Below, piece by piece: positions 17,302 to 24,769 of a stretch of 64,000 bases of DNA (position 1 is its first letter; each line of letters starts with the position of its first letter). The position numbers and the translations under genes were made by a program. Below the pieces are notes generated by a model that worked only from the letters and a program-made list of their open reading frames with translations, searched no databases and was not told the DNA's origin. Source of the stretch: Nocardia sp. SYP-A9097 (lineage in GTDB: Bacteria > Actinomycetota > Actinomycetes > Mycobacteriales > Mycobacteriaceae); NCBI RefSeq assembly GCF_009649815.1, contig NZ_WJIC01000015.1:124001-188000 (forward strand), read 5' to 3'.

Positions 17302-17754
17302 ATGATGACCACTCTCGCGCTCGAGTCGGGGTACTGGAGCTCGCTCGGCCGCGGCGTCGGCGCGATCCTCCTCTACGCGCTGATCGGCCTGGCGCTCATG
17401 CTGATCGGCTTCTACGCCGTCGACCTGACCACCCCCGGCAACCTGCGCCGCATGGTCGCCCAGGGCCTGCCCAATGCCGTAATCGTCAGCGCCGCGGGCA
17501 TGCTCAGCATGGCCTTCATCGTCGTGCTGGCCATCTACGCCCAGGCGGGCAAGCTCTCCGAGGGCCTGATCGCCGCCCTCATCTACGGCCTGGCCGGCAT
17601 CGTCGCCCAGGTCATCTCGGTCCGCGTCATCGAAATGGTCCTCGGTATCGATATCGGCGCGGTCCTGAAGAGCCCCGAATTCTCCACCGAGGCTCTCGTC
17701 GTCGCCGCCGCGCACTTCGCCCTCGGCCTGGTCGTCGCGGTCGCGATCCTTTAG
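17302..17754 (+). CDS. DUF350 integral membrane protein
   Basis: A 150-aa protein of four hydrophobic helices with the DUF350 pattern: GVGAILLYALIGLALMLIG, FYAVDLTTPG, a polar GLPNA turn, and a mirrored second half. It corresponds to YjfL of Escherichia coli, which also accompanies YjfC/YgiC-type ATP-grasp genes. It starts 36 bp after the ATP-grasp gene with a CGGAGG site at 17286-17291. It is likely the membrane component of the cassette, but its biochemical role is unknown. Confidence 0.85.
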   Translation: MMTTLALESGYWSSLGRGVGAILLYALIGLALMLIGFYAVDLTTPGNLRRMVAQGLPNAVIVSAAGMLSMAFIVVLAIYAQAGKLSEGLIAALIYGLAGIVAQVISVRVIEMVLGIDIGAVLKSPEFSTEALVVAAAHFALGLVVAVAIL

Positions 17755-17768
17755 CGCGGCAAGCGCTT

Positions 17769-18350
17769 TCAGCGCACCCGGCTGTACTTCAGGAAGGCCA
17801 CGCCGTCCTCGAAGATGCGGCTGGTCAAGACCCGGAAGCGGGTGGCCTCGGGCAGCCGGGCCCCCGCACCGAAGAGCGGGCGGCCCTGGCCGAGCACGAT
17901 CGGGTACAGCTTGAGGAAGATCTGATCGATCTCCGAGAGCAGGGTCTGCGCGAGTTCACCGCCGCCGCACAGCCAGATGCCGAGGCCCTTCTCACGCTTG
18001 AGTTCGCGCACCCGGGCGAGCGGATCGCCGGAGATGAGCTCCACATCCGGATCCGGCGACTCGGGCAGTTTGGCCGACACCACGAACTGACGCAGATGCG
18101 AGTACGGGCTCGAGGTACCGGTGCGCACCCCGAAGTCGTGGGTCTTGCGGCCCATGATCACGGTGTCGAAGGTGCTGCTGGGTTTGTCCAGCGCGAGCGC
18201 CTCACGCACCTTGGTCGGTAGCGTCTCCGGATACTGCGCGATGATCGCGGGACCGTGATCACCCCCGACCGGGAAGAAGTCGACCGAACCATCCTCCGAC
18301 GCGATGAATCCGTCGATGGTCGCTGCCACGTAATAGGTCAGTTTGCGCAT
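17769..18350 (-). CDS. RibD/DHFR-fold reductase family protein
   Basis: A 193-aa protein of the dihydrofolate-reductase-like RibD C-terminal family. It shows YYVAATIDGFIASEDGSVDFF near the N-terminus, FDTVIMGRKTHDFGV, and the nucleotide-binding end LWLCGGGELAQTLL-like segment with LPEATRFRV later. Such proteins probably use NADPH, but their substrates are mostly unknown. ATG 18348-18350 is chosen for the GGAGGG site directly upstream rather than the upstream start. It converges with the DUF350 gene 14 bp away and is unlikely to be part of that cassette. Confidence 0.82.
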   Translation of the reverse strand: MRKLTYYVAATIDGFIASEDGSVDFFPVGGDHGPAIIAQYPETLPTKVREALALDKPSSTFDTVIMGRKTHDFGVRTGTSSPYSHLRQFVVSAKLPESPDPDVELISGDPLARVRELKREKGLGIWLCGGGELAQTLLSEIDQIFLKLYPIVLGQGRPLFGAGARLPEATRFRVLTSRIFEDGVAFLKYSRVR

Positions 18351-18455
18351 TGGTCCCTCCAGCCGGCACCACACGAGCCGCTCTGAAAAAGGTAGCGCCT
18401 CCAGGATATCCGCAGGGGGTGGAGACCGAACAGCGGGCGACCTCGGCAGGAATTG

Positions 18456-19313
18456 TCAGCTACGCGGGCGGGGCTGACAGCGCGGGCAGGAGAAGGACGA
18501 GCGGTTCATGAACTTCTCGCGGATCATCGGCGCACCACAGCGGCGGCAGGCTTCGCTCTCGCGGCCGTAGGCATTGAGCGAACGCTCGAAATAGCCGGAC
18601 TGACCGTTCACATTCACATAGAGGGCGTCGAACGAGGTGCCACCGGCTTGCAGCGCCTCACTCATCACCGTGCGCACCTCACCGAGCAATCCGCGCAATA
18701 CGGGCCGGGTCAGCTTGGCGGCCACCCGCTCCCCGTGTAGCTTGGCCCGCCACAGCGCCTCATCGGCATAGATATTGCCGACCCCGGACACCACGGTCTG
18801 ATCGAGCAGCACGCGTTTGATCTCGGAATTCTTGGCCCGCATGGCAGCCACGGTCAGCTCGTCGTCGACCAGCGGATCCAGGGGGTCGCGCGCGATATGC
18901 GCGACCGGTTCGGGCACCAGCGTCCCGTCGACCTCGACGAGATCCGCCAACTGCCAGCCACCGAAGGTGCGCTGATCCACGAAACGCAACTGCGCCCCGG
19001 TATCGAGATTCGCGATGATATGCGCGTGCTTCTCCAGGGGCACGTCGGCAGCCTGCACCAGCATCTGCCCACTCATGCCCAGATGCACGACGAGCGAAAG
19101 ATCGGGCTCATCGAAGGTGAGCCAGAGGAATTTGCCGCGCCGCTGCGCGGACTCGACCCGCAAACCGGCGAGCCGGGCGGCCAGATCATCGCCGCCGGGT
19201 AGATGCCGTCGCACCGAACGCGGATGCTTGACGGTCACCGAATCGACGACACGGCCCACCACATGTTCGGCGAGACCGCGTCGTACGACTTCGACTTCGG
19301 GAAGTTCGGGCAT
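18456..19313 (-). CDS. mutM: Formamidopyrimidine-DNA glycosylase
   Basis: Base-excision repair enzyme, 285 aa, removing 8-oxoguanine and opened purines. The catalytic N-terminus is MPELPEVE (Pro2 nucleophile, Glu3). The helix-two-turn-helix region includes SGVGNIYADEALW. The C-terminal zinc finger has CRRCG and CPRCQ, the four ligands. It begins 6 bp after rnc ends and is the last gene of a minus-strand run from sepIVA. Synteny with M. tuberculosis (rnc-fpg) is kept. Confidence 0.97.
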   Translation of the reverse strand: MPELPEVEVVRRGLAEHVVGRVVDSVTVKHPRSVRRHLPGGDDLAARLAGLRVESAQRRGKFLWLTFDEPDLSLVVHLGMSGQMLVQAADVPLEKHAHIIANLDTGAQLRFVDQRTFGGWQLADLVEVDGTLVPEPVAHIARDPLDPLVDDELTVAAMRAKNSEIKRVLLDQTVVSGVGNIYADEALWRAKLHGERVAAKLTRPVLRGLLGEVRTVMSEALQAGGTSFDALYVNVNGQSGYFERSLNAYGRESEACRRCGAPMIREKFMNRSSFSCPRCQPRPRS

Positions 19314-19319
19314 CGGCGA

Positions 19320-20084
19320 CTACTGCGCCGATGCCTCGGTGGCAGAGCCGTTCTCGGCGTTCAACGCCTGATAGGCGGCGCCCGCGGCCTTCTGCTCGGC
19401 TTCCTTCTTGGAGCGTCCCACCCCCTGGCCGTACGACTTCCCACCGATCACCGCGGTAGCGGTGAACTCTTTATCGTGGTCGGGTCCGGTGGAGGTGATC
19501 TCATAGCTGGGTACGCCGATACCGCGTTCGGCGGTCAGCTCCTGCAAGCTGGTCTTCCAGTCGAGCCCGGCACCCATGCGGGGGCCACGCTCGAGCAGTT
19601 CGGCGAAGAGTGTCAGGACAACGGTGCGCGCGGTGTCGATGCCATGCTCGAGATGCACGGCGCCGAGCAGCGACTCCATACCGTCCGCGAGAATGCTCGG
19701 CTTGTCCCGGCCGCCGGTGAGCTCTTCGCCCTTACCGAGCAGCAGGTGTGTGCCGAGTCCGCCCGGACCGAGCTTGCGAGCAACCTCGGCCAGCGCATGC
19801 ATGTTGACCACACTTGCGCGCAGCTTGGCGAGCTCGCCCTCGGATTTATCCGGATGCTCCAGATAGAGGCGTTCGGTAATGCTCAGGCCGAGCACGGAGT
19901 CGCCCAGGAACTCCAGGCGCTCATTGGTCGGGAGCCCACCGTTCTCGTAGGCGTACGACCGGTGGGTGAGCGCGAGGCGCAACAGGTCCGGTCGTACGTC
20001 GACGCCGAGCGCTTCGAGCAGGCTGGAATGGTCGGCGAAGTCACCCACGGCGGGCGCCTCCGCCGCGTCCTTGCTGGAGGTCAC
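19320..20084 (-). CDS. rnc: Ribonuclease III
   Basis: Double-strand-specific endoribonuclease of 254 aa for rRNA and mRNA processing. The catalytic signature NERLEFLGDSVLGL is present, as is the second acidic site (ADGMESLLGAV). The C-terminal dsRNA-binding domain ends with SKKEAEQKAAGAAYQAL. GTG 20082-20084 is the first plausible start after the rpmF stop, 20 nt away. No strong ribosome site is visible, so re-initiation after rpmF is likely. Confidence 0.95.
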   Translation of the reverse strand: MTSSKDAAEAPAVGDFADHSSLLEALGVDVRPDLLRLALTHRSYAYENGGLPTNERLEFLGDSVLGLSITERLYLEHPDKSEGELAKLRASVVNMHALAEVARKLGPGGLGTHLLLGKGEELTGGRDKPSILADGMESLLGAVHLEHGIDTARTVVLTLFAELLERGPRMGAGLDWKTSLQELTAERGIGVPSYEITSTGPDHDKEFTATAVIGGKSYGQGVGRSKKEAEQKAAGAAYQALNAENGSATEASAQ

Positions 20085-20103
20085 GATCGGCTGTATCAGA
20101 GAA

Positions 20104-20286
20104 TCAGACCGCGGCGGTGATCTGACGGCCCTTGTACGTGCCGCAGGAGGGGCACGCGATGTGCGGCAGGGTCGCCTGGCCGCAGGCACGGTTCGGGCAG
20201 GTGATCAGGGTAGGCGCAACGGCCTTCCACTGGCTCCGGCGCGAGTGGGTGTTGGAACGGGACATCCGGCGCTTCGGAACGGCCAC
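20104..20286 (-). CDS. rpmF: 50S ribosomal protein L32
   Basis: A 60-aa L32 protein beginning MAVPKRRMSRSNTHSRRSQW. It carries the four-cysteine zinc-binding arrangement (CPNRAC and CPSCGTYKGR). It lies 2 bp after the DUF177 gene, the common yceD-rpmF pairing in bacteria, and just before rnc. The intact cysteines mark this as the zinc-dependent paralogue if a second copy exists. Confidence 0.97.
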   Translation of the reverse strand: MAVPKRRMSRSNTHSRRSQWKAVAPTLITCPNRACGQATLPHIACPSCGTYKGRQITAAV

Positions 20287-20288
20287 GA

Positions 20289-21008
20289 CTACTTCTCCTC
20301 TGTCCTCGGACTCGCGGCACGATTGTGCGCCGCGATCGATGAATCTGTTGATGGGTCCGGCACGGTGCCCGTAGCACCACTCGAAGTGGTACTGGAGTCA
20401 CCGCCTCCGGGGGCTGAATCCTCATTGACATCGCCATCAGAGACGGTCAACTTCGCGAGCCCGGCCCAGCGAGGGTCAAGTATCTCATGACCATGGCCGG
20501 AACCCGCAATCGCCATCCGTACACCGCATTCCGGGCACAATCCCGCACAGTCCGGCTCGCAGAGCGGCTGTAGCGGCAGCTCCAAACCGACCGCGTCGAT
20601 GACCGCCGGCTCGAGTTCGATCATGTCATCGACCAGGCGATGCACTTCGTCTTCCTCGGTGGTCTTCTCGGTGGCGCTCTCCGGGTAGGCGAACAGCTCG
20701 GTGAGATGCAGCTCGATATCGTCGGTGAACGGTTCGAGGCAGCGCGAGCATTCGCCCTCCAGGGTCGCACGCACTGTTCCCAGCACCAGCACACCTTCGG
20801 AGACCGATTGCAGGGTCAGGTCGAATTCGACCTCACCACCCGCCGGAATGCCGATCATCTCCACGCCGATGCGCTCATCCGTGGTGAAGGTGCGCTTGAT
20901 CGGGAGAATGGAGCCCGGCTTGCGTCCCAGACGTCGTGCATCCAGATTGAAGCCCGCGTCGTCGATCGTCGTGCGACGATGACGCGGCTTGGAACCGGAT
21001 TCGGACAT
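20289..21008 (-). CDS. DUF177 (YceD) protein, rRNA-processing associated
   Basis: A 239-aa YceD-family protein, linked in other bacteria to 23S rRNA accumulation and usually encoded with rpmF, as here. It has ECSRCLEPF and a second cysteine cluster (CEPDCAGLCPECGV), the typical metal-site-like Cys spacing. The C-terminal 60 residues are low-complexity (Gly, Ser, Thr, Asp). ATG 21006-21008 (SESGSKPRHRR) is chosen as the start; in-frame GTG codons upstream give up to 13 extra residues. It corresponds to Rv2926c. Confidence 0.9.
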   Translation of the reverse strand: MSESGSKPRHRRTTIDDAGFNLDARRLGRKPGSILPIKRTFTTDERIGVEMIGIPAGGEVEFDLTLQSVSEGVLVLGTVRATLEGECSRCLEPFTDDIELHLTELFAYPESATEKTTEEDEVHRLVDDMIELEPAVIDAVGLELPLQPLCEPDCAGLCPECGVRMAIAGSGHGHEILDPRWAGLAKLTVSDGDVNEDSAPGGGDSSTTSSGATGTVPDPSTDSSIAAHNRAASPRTEEK

Positions 21009-21113
21009 CAAGAACTCACTCACGTTCGGTATGGAATGGGCAACCACTCAACAATACCGAAACGGTAGGTAACAACCCAAACTGTGCCCAATTGCCTCCG
21101 CTTCGCTCCGGCG

Positions 21114-21209
21114 GGTTCGCGGCCCAGGAGTCCCGATTCTTCCCTCCCTCCGCTCCTCCGCTTCGCTCCCCCGCTCCACTCAGTCCAGAATCGGGACGGG
21201 CCGCGAACC
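21114..21209. terminator. Long hairpin after sepIVA with internal direct repeat
   Basis: Two perfectly paired helices, 12 bp (21114-21125 with 21198-21209) and 10 bp (21131-21140 with 21187-21196), are separated by a small asymmetric bulge. They sit immediately beyond the sepIVA stop codon. A 14-nt direct repeat, CTCCGCTTCGCTCC, occurs at 21096-21109 and again in the loop at 21156-21169. It probably ends or attenuates transcription before the DUF177-rpmF operon. Confidence 0.6.
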
Positions 21210-21955
21210 TAGCGGCGGAACTCCGCCGCGTAATCCTGGACGCTCGTGGCGGGACGGCCCGGGTTACGGCCGCGGCCGACGATGCGCAGGGTGTTGTGCA
21301 GGGTCTCCTCGAAGTCGGCGAGCTTGCCGTCGACATACTCGTCGCATTCGGTGCGCAGGCGATCCGAGTCGGCCTGGGCGCCGTCGATGAGCCGGGCCGA
21401 TTCGGCGTGCGCGGCGCGGACCACCTCGGTGGCCGAGACGAGGCGCTCCTGCTCGGCCTTGCCGTCGGCGACCGAGCGGTCATAGGAAGCCTGTCCGGCG
21501 GCGGCCATGCGATCGGCCTCGGAGCGGGCGCGGCCGGTGACCGTCTCGTACTCCTTATTGCCATCGGCGACAACGCGTTCCGCTTCGGCCTCGGCGGAAC
21601 CGACCAGGTGTTCGGCGTGCGCGCGGGCCTCGGCGACCATGCGGTCGGCGTGTGCCTTGGCATCGGCGAGGATGCGGTCCGCTTCATCGCGGGCGCCGGT
21701 GACGGTTTCGTGGGCCTGCTGATTCGCGCCGGTCACGGCGGTTTCGGCGGCGTTGCGGGCGTCGACGACGATCTTGTCGCGGTGGTCGAGCACGTCCTGG
21801 GCGTCGTCGAGTTCGCCGGGCAGGGCCTCGCGCACGTCGTCGAGGAGTTCGAGCACCTCACCGCGCGGGACGATGCAGTTGCGCGTCGGCGGGATACCTC
21901 GCGCCTCTTCGATGATGGCCACGAGTTCGTCGAGCGCTTCGAATACCCGGTACAT
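21209..21955 (-). CDS. sepIVA: SepIVA-type DivIVA-like coiled-coil division protein
   Basis: A 248-aa protein. It opens with MYRVFEALDELVAIIEEARG, followed by VPRGEVLELLDDVREALPGE. A long heptad-like coiled coil (about residues 60-225) then follows, rich in Ala, Glu and Asp with repeating ADR/AE units. This matches mycobacterial SepIVA (Rv2927c), a DivIVA-domain protein needed for septation. ATG 21953-21955 is supported by an AGGAG site; the open frame extends further upstream without one. It stands first in the minus-strand order sepIVA, DUF177, rpmF, rnc, mutM. Confidence 0.87.
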   Translation of the reverse strand: MYRVFEALDELVAIIEEARGIPPTRNCIVPRGEVLELLDDVREALPGELDDAQDVLDHRDKIVVDARNAAETAVTGANQQAHETVTGARDEADRILADAKAHADRMVAEARAHAEHLVGSAEAEAERVVADGNKEYETVTGRARSEADRMAAAGQASYDRSVADGKAEQERLVSATEVVRAAHAESARLIDGAQADSDRLRTECDEYVDGKLADFEETLHNTLRIVGRGRNPGRPATSVQDYAAEFRR

Positions 21956-22229
21956 ATTGCTACCCCACTCTCCTGCCAGGACTTCACGGCGAGACCTCCG
22001 CGGGAACAAGTCTGCCCTTCCGCGCGCTGTCAATCAGGTTCGAACCCGGCGTGTCGGAGACCTGTTTCACACCACACGAAAAGAAGTGGAGGAAACCCCT
22101 CCAGTTGGTTTACATTCAAGCAACACGAAAATGTTGTGTTGGGACGGCGGAACCTCTACGGGTCGACTTTGTACCAGGTGGTAGAGCGCTTCGCCGGGCA
22201 GGTCCCGACGTGTTCGAGGGAATTTGACG
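21956..22229. promoter_or_regulatory. Divergent intergenic region sepIVA/gtrA
   Basis: A 274-bp gap between divergent starts. It is less GC-rich than its surroundings around 22,070-22,150. It has a small perfect hairpin TGGAGG/CCTCCA (about 22,087-22,103) and an A/T-rich stretch around 22,110. Promoters for both genes must lie here, but I cannot assign -10 boxes with confidence. No ORF with a ribosome site was seen. Confidence 0.35.
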
Positions 22230-22766
22230 ATGGCTGTCTTGGACATCCCGCAGCGGGCCACGATGCCCGGCACCGCGCTGGTCGACGCCTACGCATACGG
22301 CACCGAGGCGATGGTCTCCGGAACCGAGGCCGTGCGTACCGCCGGCGCACGCTGGACCGGACAGCTCGGCGCCTGGCTGCGCAGCGAGCACGCCTTCGCA
22401 CAGCTCATTCGCTTCGCCCTCGTCGGCGGGCTCAGCAATATCGGCTACCTGCTGCTGTTCCTGGCCTTCTACGGCGGCGGCCCGCAGCTGGCCAATCTGG
22501 CCGGATCGATCGTGAGCACCGCGGTCGCCAATGAACTGCACCGGCGGCTGACATTCCACGCGGCCGGACGGGTGCGCTGGTTCACCGCCCAGCTCGAGGG
22601 TGGCGGACTCGCGCTGGCGGGCCTGGCCATCACCGCGGCCGGACTGGCGATCCTGGAAACCACCGCCCCCGGACTCGGCGATATCGCCGAAGCCGCTGCG
22701 GTACTGGCGATCACGGCCGCCGTCGGCACCGTCCGCTTCCTGACCCTGCGGCTCTGGGTCTTCTGA
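22230..22766 (+). CDS. GtrA-family membrane protein
   Basis: A 178-aa GtrA-like protein with four membrane helices. The family core is LIRFALVGGLSNIGYLLLFL, and ELHRRLTFH follows helix two. GtrA proteins flip or transfer polyprenyl-linked sugars during cell-envelope glycan assembly, including arabinogalactan in mycolate bacteria. About 55 polar residues precede the first helix. ATG 22230 has a GAGGG site at 22216-22220. A hairpin follows the stop at 22780. No glycosyltransferase gene adjoins it, so the lipid-sugar partner is unknown. Confidence 0.85.
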   Translation: MAVLDIPQRATMPGTALVDAYAYGTEAMVSGTEAVRTAGARWTGQLGAWLRSEHAFAQLIRFALVGGLSNIGYLLLFLAFYGGGPQLANLAGSIVSTAVANELHRRLTFHAAGRVRWFTAQLEGGGLALAGLAITAAGLAILETTAPGLGDIAEAAAVLAITAAVGTVRFLTLRLWVF

Positions 22767-22779
22767 CCCCGGCCCCACC

Positions 22780-22825
22780 CGAATCCTCGCATCCGCCGAA
22801 AATCGGCAAGGGGTGCGAGGATTCG
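22780..22825. terminator. Terminator-like hairpin after gtrA
   Basis: CGAATCCTCGCA (22780-22791) is exactly mirrored at 22814-22825, with an inner GCCGA-TCGGC helix in the loop. It lies 14 bp after the gtrA stop. There is no T run. Confidence 0.6.
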
Positions 22826-23037
22826 CCATTTCCGGAGTAGTGGAACCCACTCGGCCGTGCCTGCGTCCAAGCAAGCACAGACCGATTGAGAGGGGTTCCC
22901 ACCATGCAGAGATCGCGCGGATGCCTCGGCGGACGACGAGATACCCGCCGCCCCACACCCCCGCGCCCCGCCGGACGGGTACACGCATCCTGCGTCAGAC
23001 ATGGCTGGCGGCGCGGACGCCCACGCGGGGAGGGCGA

Positions 23038-24015
23038 ATGAGCCCGGACCGCGAGACCGGCGAGCTGAGTGCCCGGCAGCATTGCGCGCCAAAGCGATTG
23101 ACCCGCCGGCTGCTCGAGGGGTGCGGGTCGACGGTCGACTCGAAACCCTGGGGCGTTTCGATGGCGACGGGGGTGGCAGCACACAACTGGCGGGATCGGC
23201 ATCGGCTGTTGATCGAGGCGGTGCTGCCGGAGATGGCCGAGGGAACCGTGGTCAGCCATCAATCCGCGGCGGTGCTATATGGCACCGCACTGTGGCGCAC
23301 CCCGCTGGATCGAGTGTTCGTGACGCGCAATCGGCGGGGTGGCGGGCGGACCCGGCCGTATACGAAAGTGCATGGGTCGCCATTGGATTCGGCGGTGGAG
23401 ATCGACGGACTGCTGGTCACTCCGCCCGCGCGGACCGTCATCGACCTGGCGCTGTCCCTCCCGTTCGAGGCGGCCGTGGTGGCATGCGATGCGCTGACGG
23501 GCAGCTTCGGGCTCACCGAAGATGAACTGGCCGAAGAACTCTCGCTGGCGAGATGCCGTCACGGTATCGCCCAGGCGAAGCGGGTGGTGGCCGCGCTGGA
23601 TGGTCGCAGTCAGAGCGCGGGAGAATCCCTGAGCCGCTTGATGTTGCGCCGTCAAGGGTTGCCGCTCCCCCGCACCCAAGGGAATGTCCTCACCCCGGAC
23701 GGGCGCTTCGTGGGCCGAGTGGACTTCTACTTCGAGGAGTTCGCCACCCTCTGCGAATTCGACGGAGCGCTCCGCTATGGCCGCCTGCTACACGCCACCG
23801 GGAATGTCGCCGACGCCATGCGCCGCGAACAGGTTCGCGAAACATACTTGCGCGCCTTGGGTTTTCAGGTGATCCGCTGGACCTGGAACGACCTGCACAC
23901 CGACGGCCCGGCCCGGCGCCTACGCGCCGCCATGTCCCGCCCGCGCCGCGCCGACGGCCGGATAGAACCCGCCCCGTCCCCCGCTCCCCGCCGAATTCCC
24001 GTGCAGAAGCTATAG
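23038..24015 (+). CDS. AbiEi/DUF559-like protein
   Basis: A 325-aa protein with the layout of a widespread actinobacterial family: a short N-terminal winged-helix-like region, VVSHQSAAVLYG, VTPPARTVIDLALSLPF, and a C-terminal DUF559/restriction-endonuclease-like core (GRVDFYFEEFATLCEFDGALRYG, LRALGFQVIRWTWNDL). The family is often annotated as type IV toxin-antitoxin AbiEi-related; the nuclease-like D...E-F-D residues are present. No companion toxin gene adjoins it, so a working toxin-antitoxin pair is not supported. ATG 23038 has a strong GGGGAGGG site at 23027-23034. It is a likely accessory gene. Confidence 0.65.
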   Translation: MSPDRETGELSARQHCAPKRLTRRLLEGCGSTVDSKPWGVSMATGVAAHNWRDRHRLLIEAVLPEMAEGTVVSHQSAAVLYGTALWRTPLDRVFVTRNRRGGGRTRPYTKVHGSPLDSAVEIDGLLVTPPARTVIDLALSLPFEAAVVACDALTGSFGLTEDELAEELSLARCRHGIAQAKRVVAALDGRSQSAGESLSRLMLRRQGLPLPRTQGNVLTPDGRFVGRVDFYFEEFATLCEFDGALRYGRLLHATGNVADAMRREQVRETYLRALGFQVIRWTWNDLHTDGPARRLRAAMSRPRRADGRIEPAPSPAPRRIPVQKL

Positions 24016-24161
24016 GCCCCGCCCGGATCCGACTGCGCTGGAACGGATGTGGGTGCACTCGACCCGAGGCACCCACCTCCGAGCTTCAGCGCGTTCTACA
24101 GAATCAGGCCACGGAGTGCGAGATCCGGGGGAGGTACTCGCACATTGTGGCGCAACGACTC

Positions 24162-24647
24162 TCAGCCGCGATTCTCGGCGATACGTGCGATCAGGGCCTT
24201 GTGTACCGACGGGGGCAGCAGGTCGGAGATATCGCCACCGTAGGAGGCGACTTCCTTCACCAGCGAACTCGATACGAAGCCGTACAGCGGGTTGGTCGCG
24301 ATGAAGTAGGTGTCCACCCCGGTGAGCTTGCGGTTCATCTGCGCCATCTGCATCTCGTACCCGAGGTCGGTGGCATCGCGCAGTCCCTTGACGATCGCGC
24401 TCACCCCCTGCTCCTTGGCGAAATCCACCAGCAACCCGCGCCAGGACTCCACCCGCACATTCGGCAGATCGGCGGTCACCTCGCGAATGAGCTCCATCCG
24501 CTCCTCGACGGTGAACATCCCCTTCTTGTTGGGATTCACCACCACCGTGACGATCACCTCGTCGAACTGCTCAGCGGCCCGCTTGAAAATATCGACATGT
24601 CCATTGGTCACGGGATCGAACGACCCCGGGCACAGTGCTCCAGCCAT
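24162..24647 (-). CDS. coaD: Phosphopantetheine adenylyltransferase
   Basis: A 161-aa enzyme for the penultimate step of coenzyme A synthesis (4'-phosphopantetheine + ATP to dephospho-CoA). The nucleotidyltransferase motif is CPGSFDPVTNGHVDIF, and FVSSSLVKEVASYGG carries the second signature. Length is standard. The ATG is preceded by a TAGCGT box ending 6 nt upstream, so the mRNA is probably leaderless. In M. tuberculosis it likewise adjoins rsmD and pyruvate carboxylase. Confidence 0.97.
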   Translation of the reverse strand: MAGALCPGSFDPVTNGHVDIFKRAAEQFDEVIVTVVVNPNKKGMFTVEERMELIREVTADLPNVRVESWRGLLVDFAKEQGVSAIVKGLRDATDLGYEMQMAQMNRKLTGVDTYFIATNPLYGFVSSSLVKEVASYGGDISDLLPPSVHKALIARIAENRG

Positions 24648-24653
24648 GTCCGA

Positions 24654-24659
24654 ACGCTA
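24654..24659 (-). promoter_or_regulatory. Leaderless -10 box of coaD
   Basis: TAGCGT on the minus strand fits the actinobacterial TANNNT -10 consensus. Exactly 6 nt separate it from the coaD ATG, so transcription should begin at or beside the start codon. Confidence 0.6.
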
Positions 24660-24678
24660 CCCCAGCCCCCGCATCCCA

Positions 24679-24769
24679 CCACCTACCGACCGGCAGGGTG
24701 CTCACCGAGTGTGCAGCTGTGGCGGGGAAAGGGACAAAACACGGCCGTGGTTGCACACTCGGCGGAGGG
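24679..24769. repeat. Dispersed palindromic intergenic repeat, copy 1
   Basis: It begins CCACCTACCGACCGGCAGGG and contains a perfect 11-bp inverted repeat, CCGAGTGTGCA (24705-24715) with TGCACACTCGG (24752-24762). It ends against the rsmD stop codon. A second copy with the same head and arms but a different spacer is at 36429-36520. The coaD -10 box lies just beyond its left end. The repeat class is not one I recognise. Confidence 0.7.
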
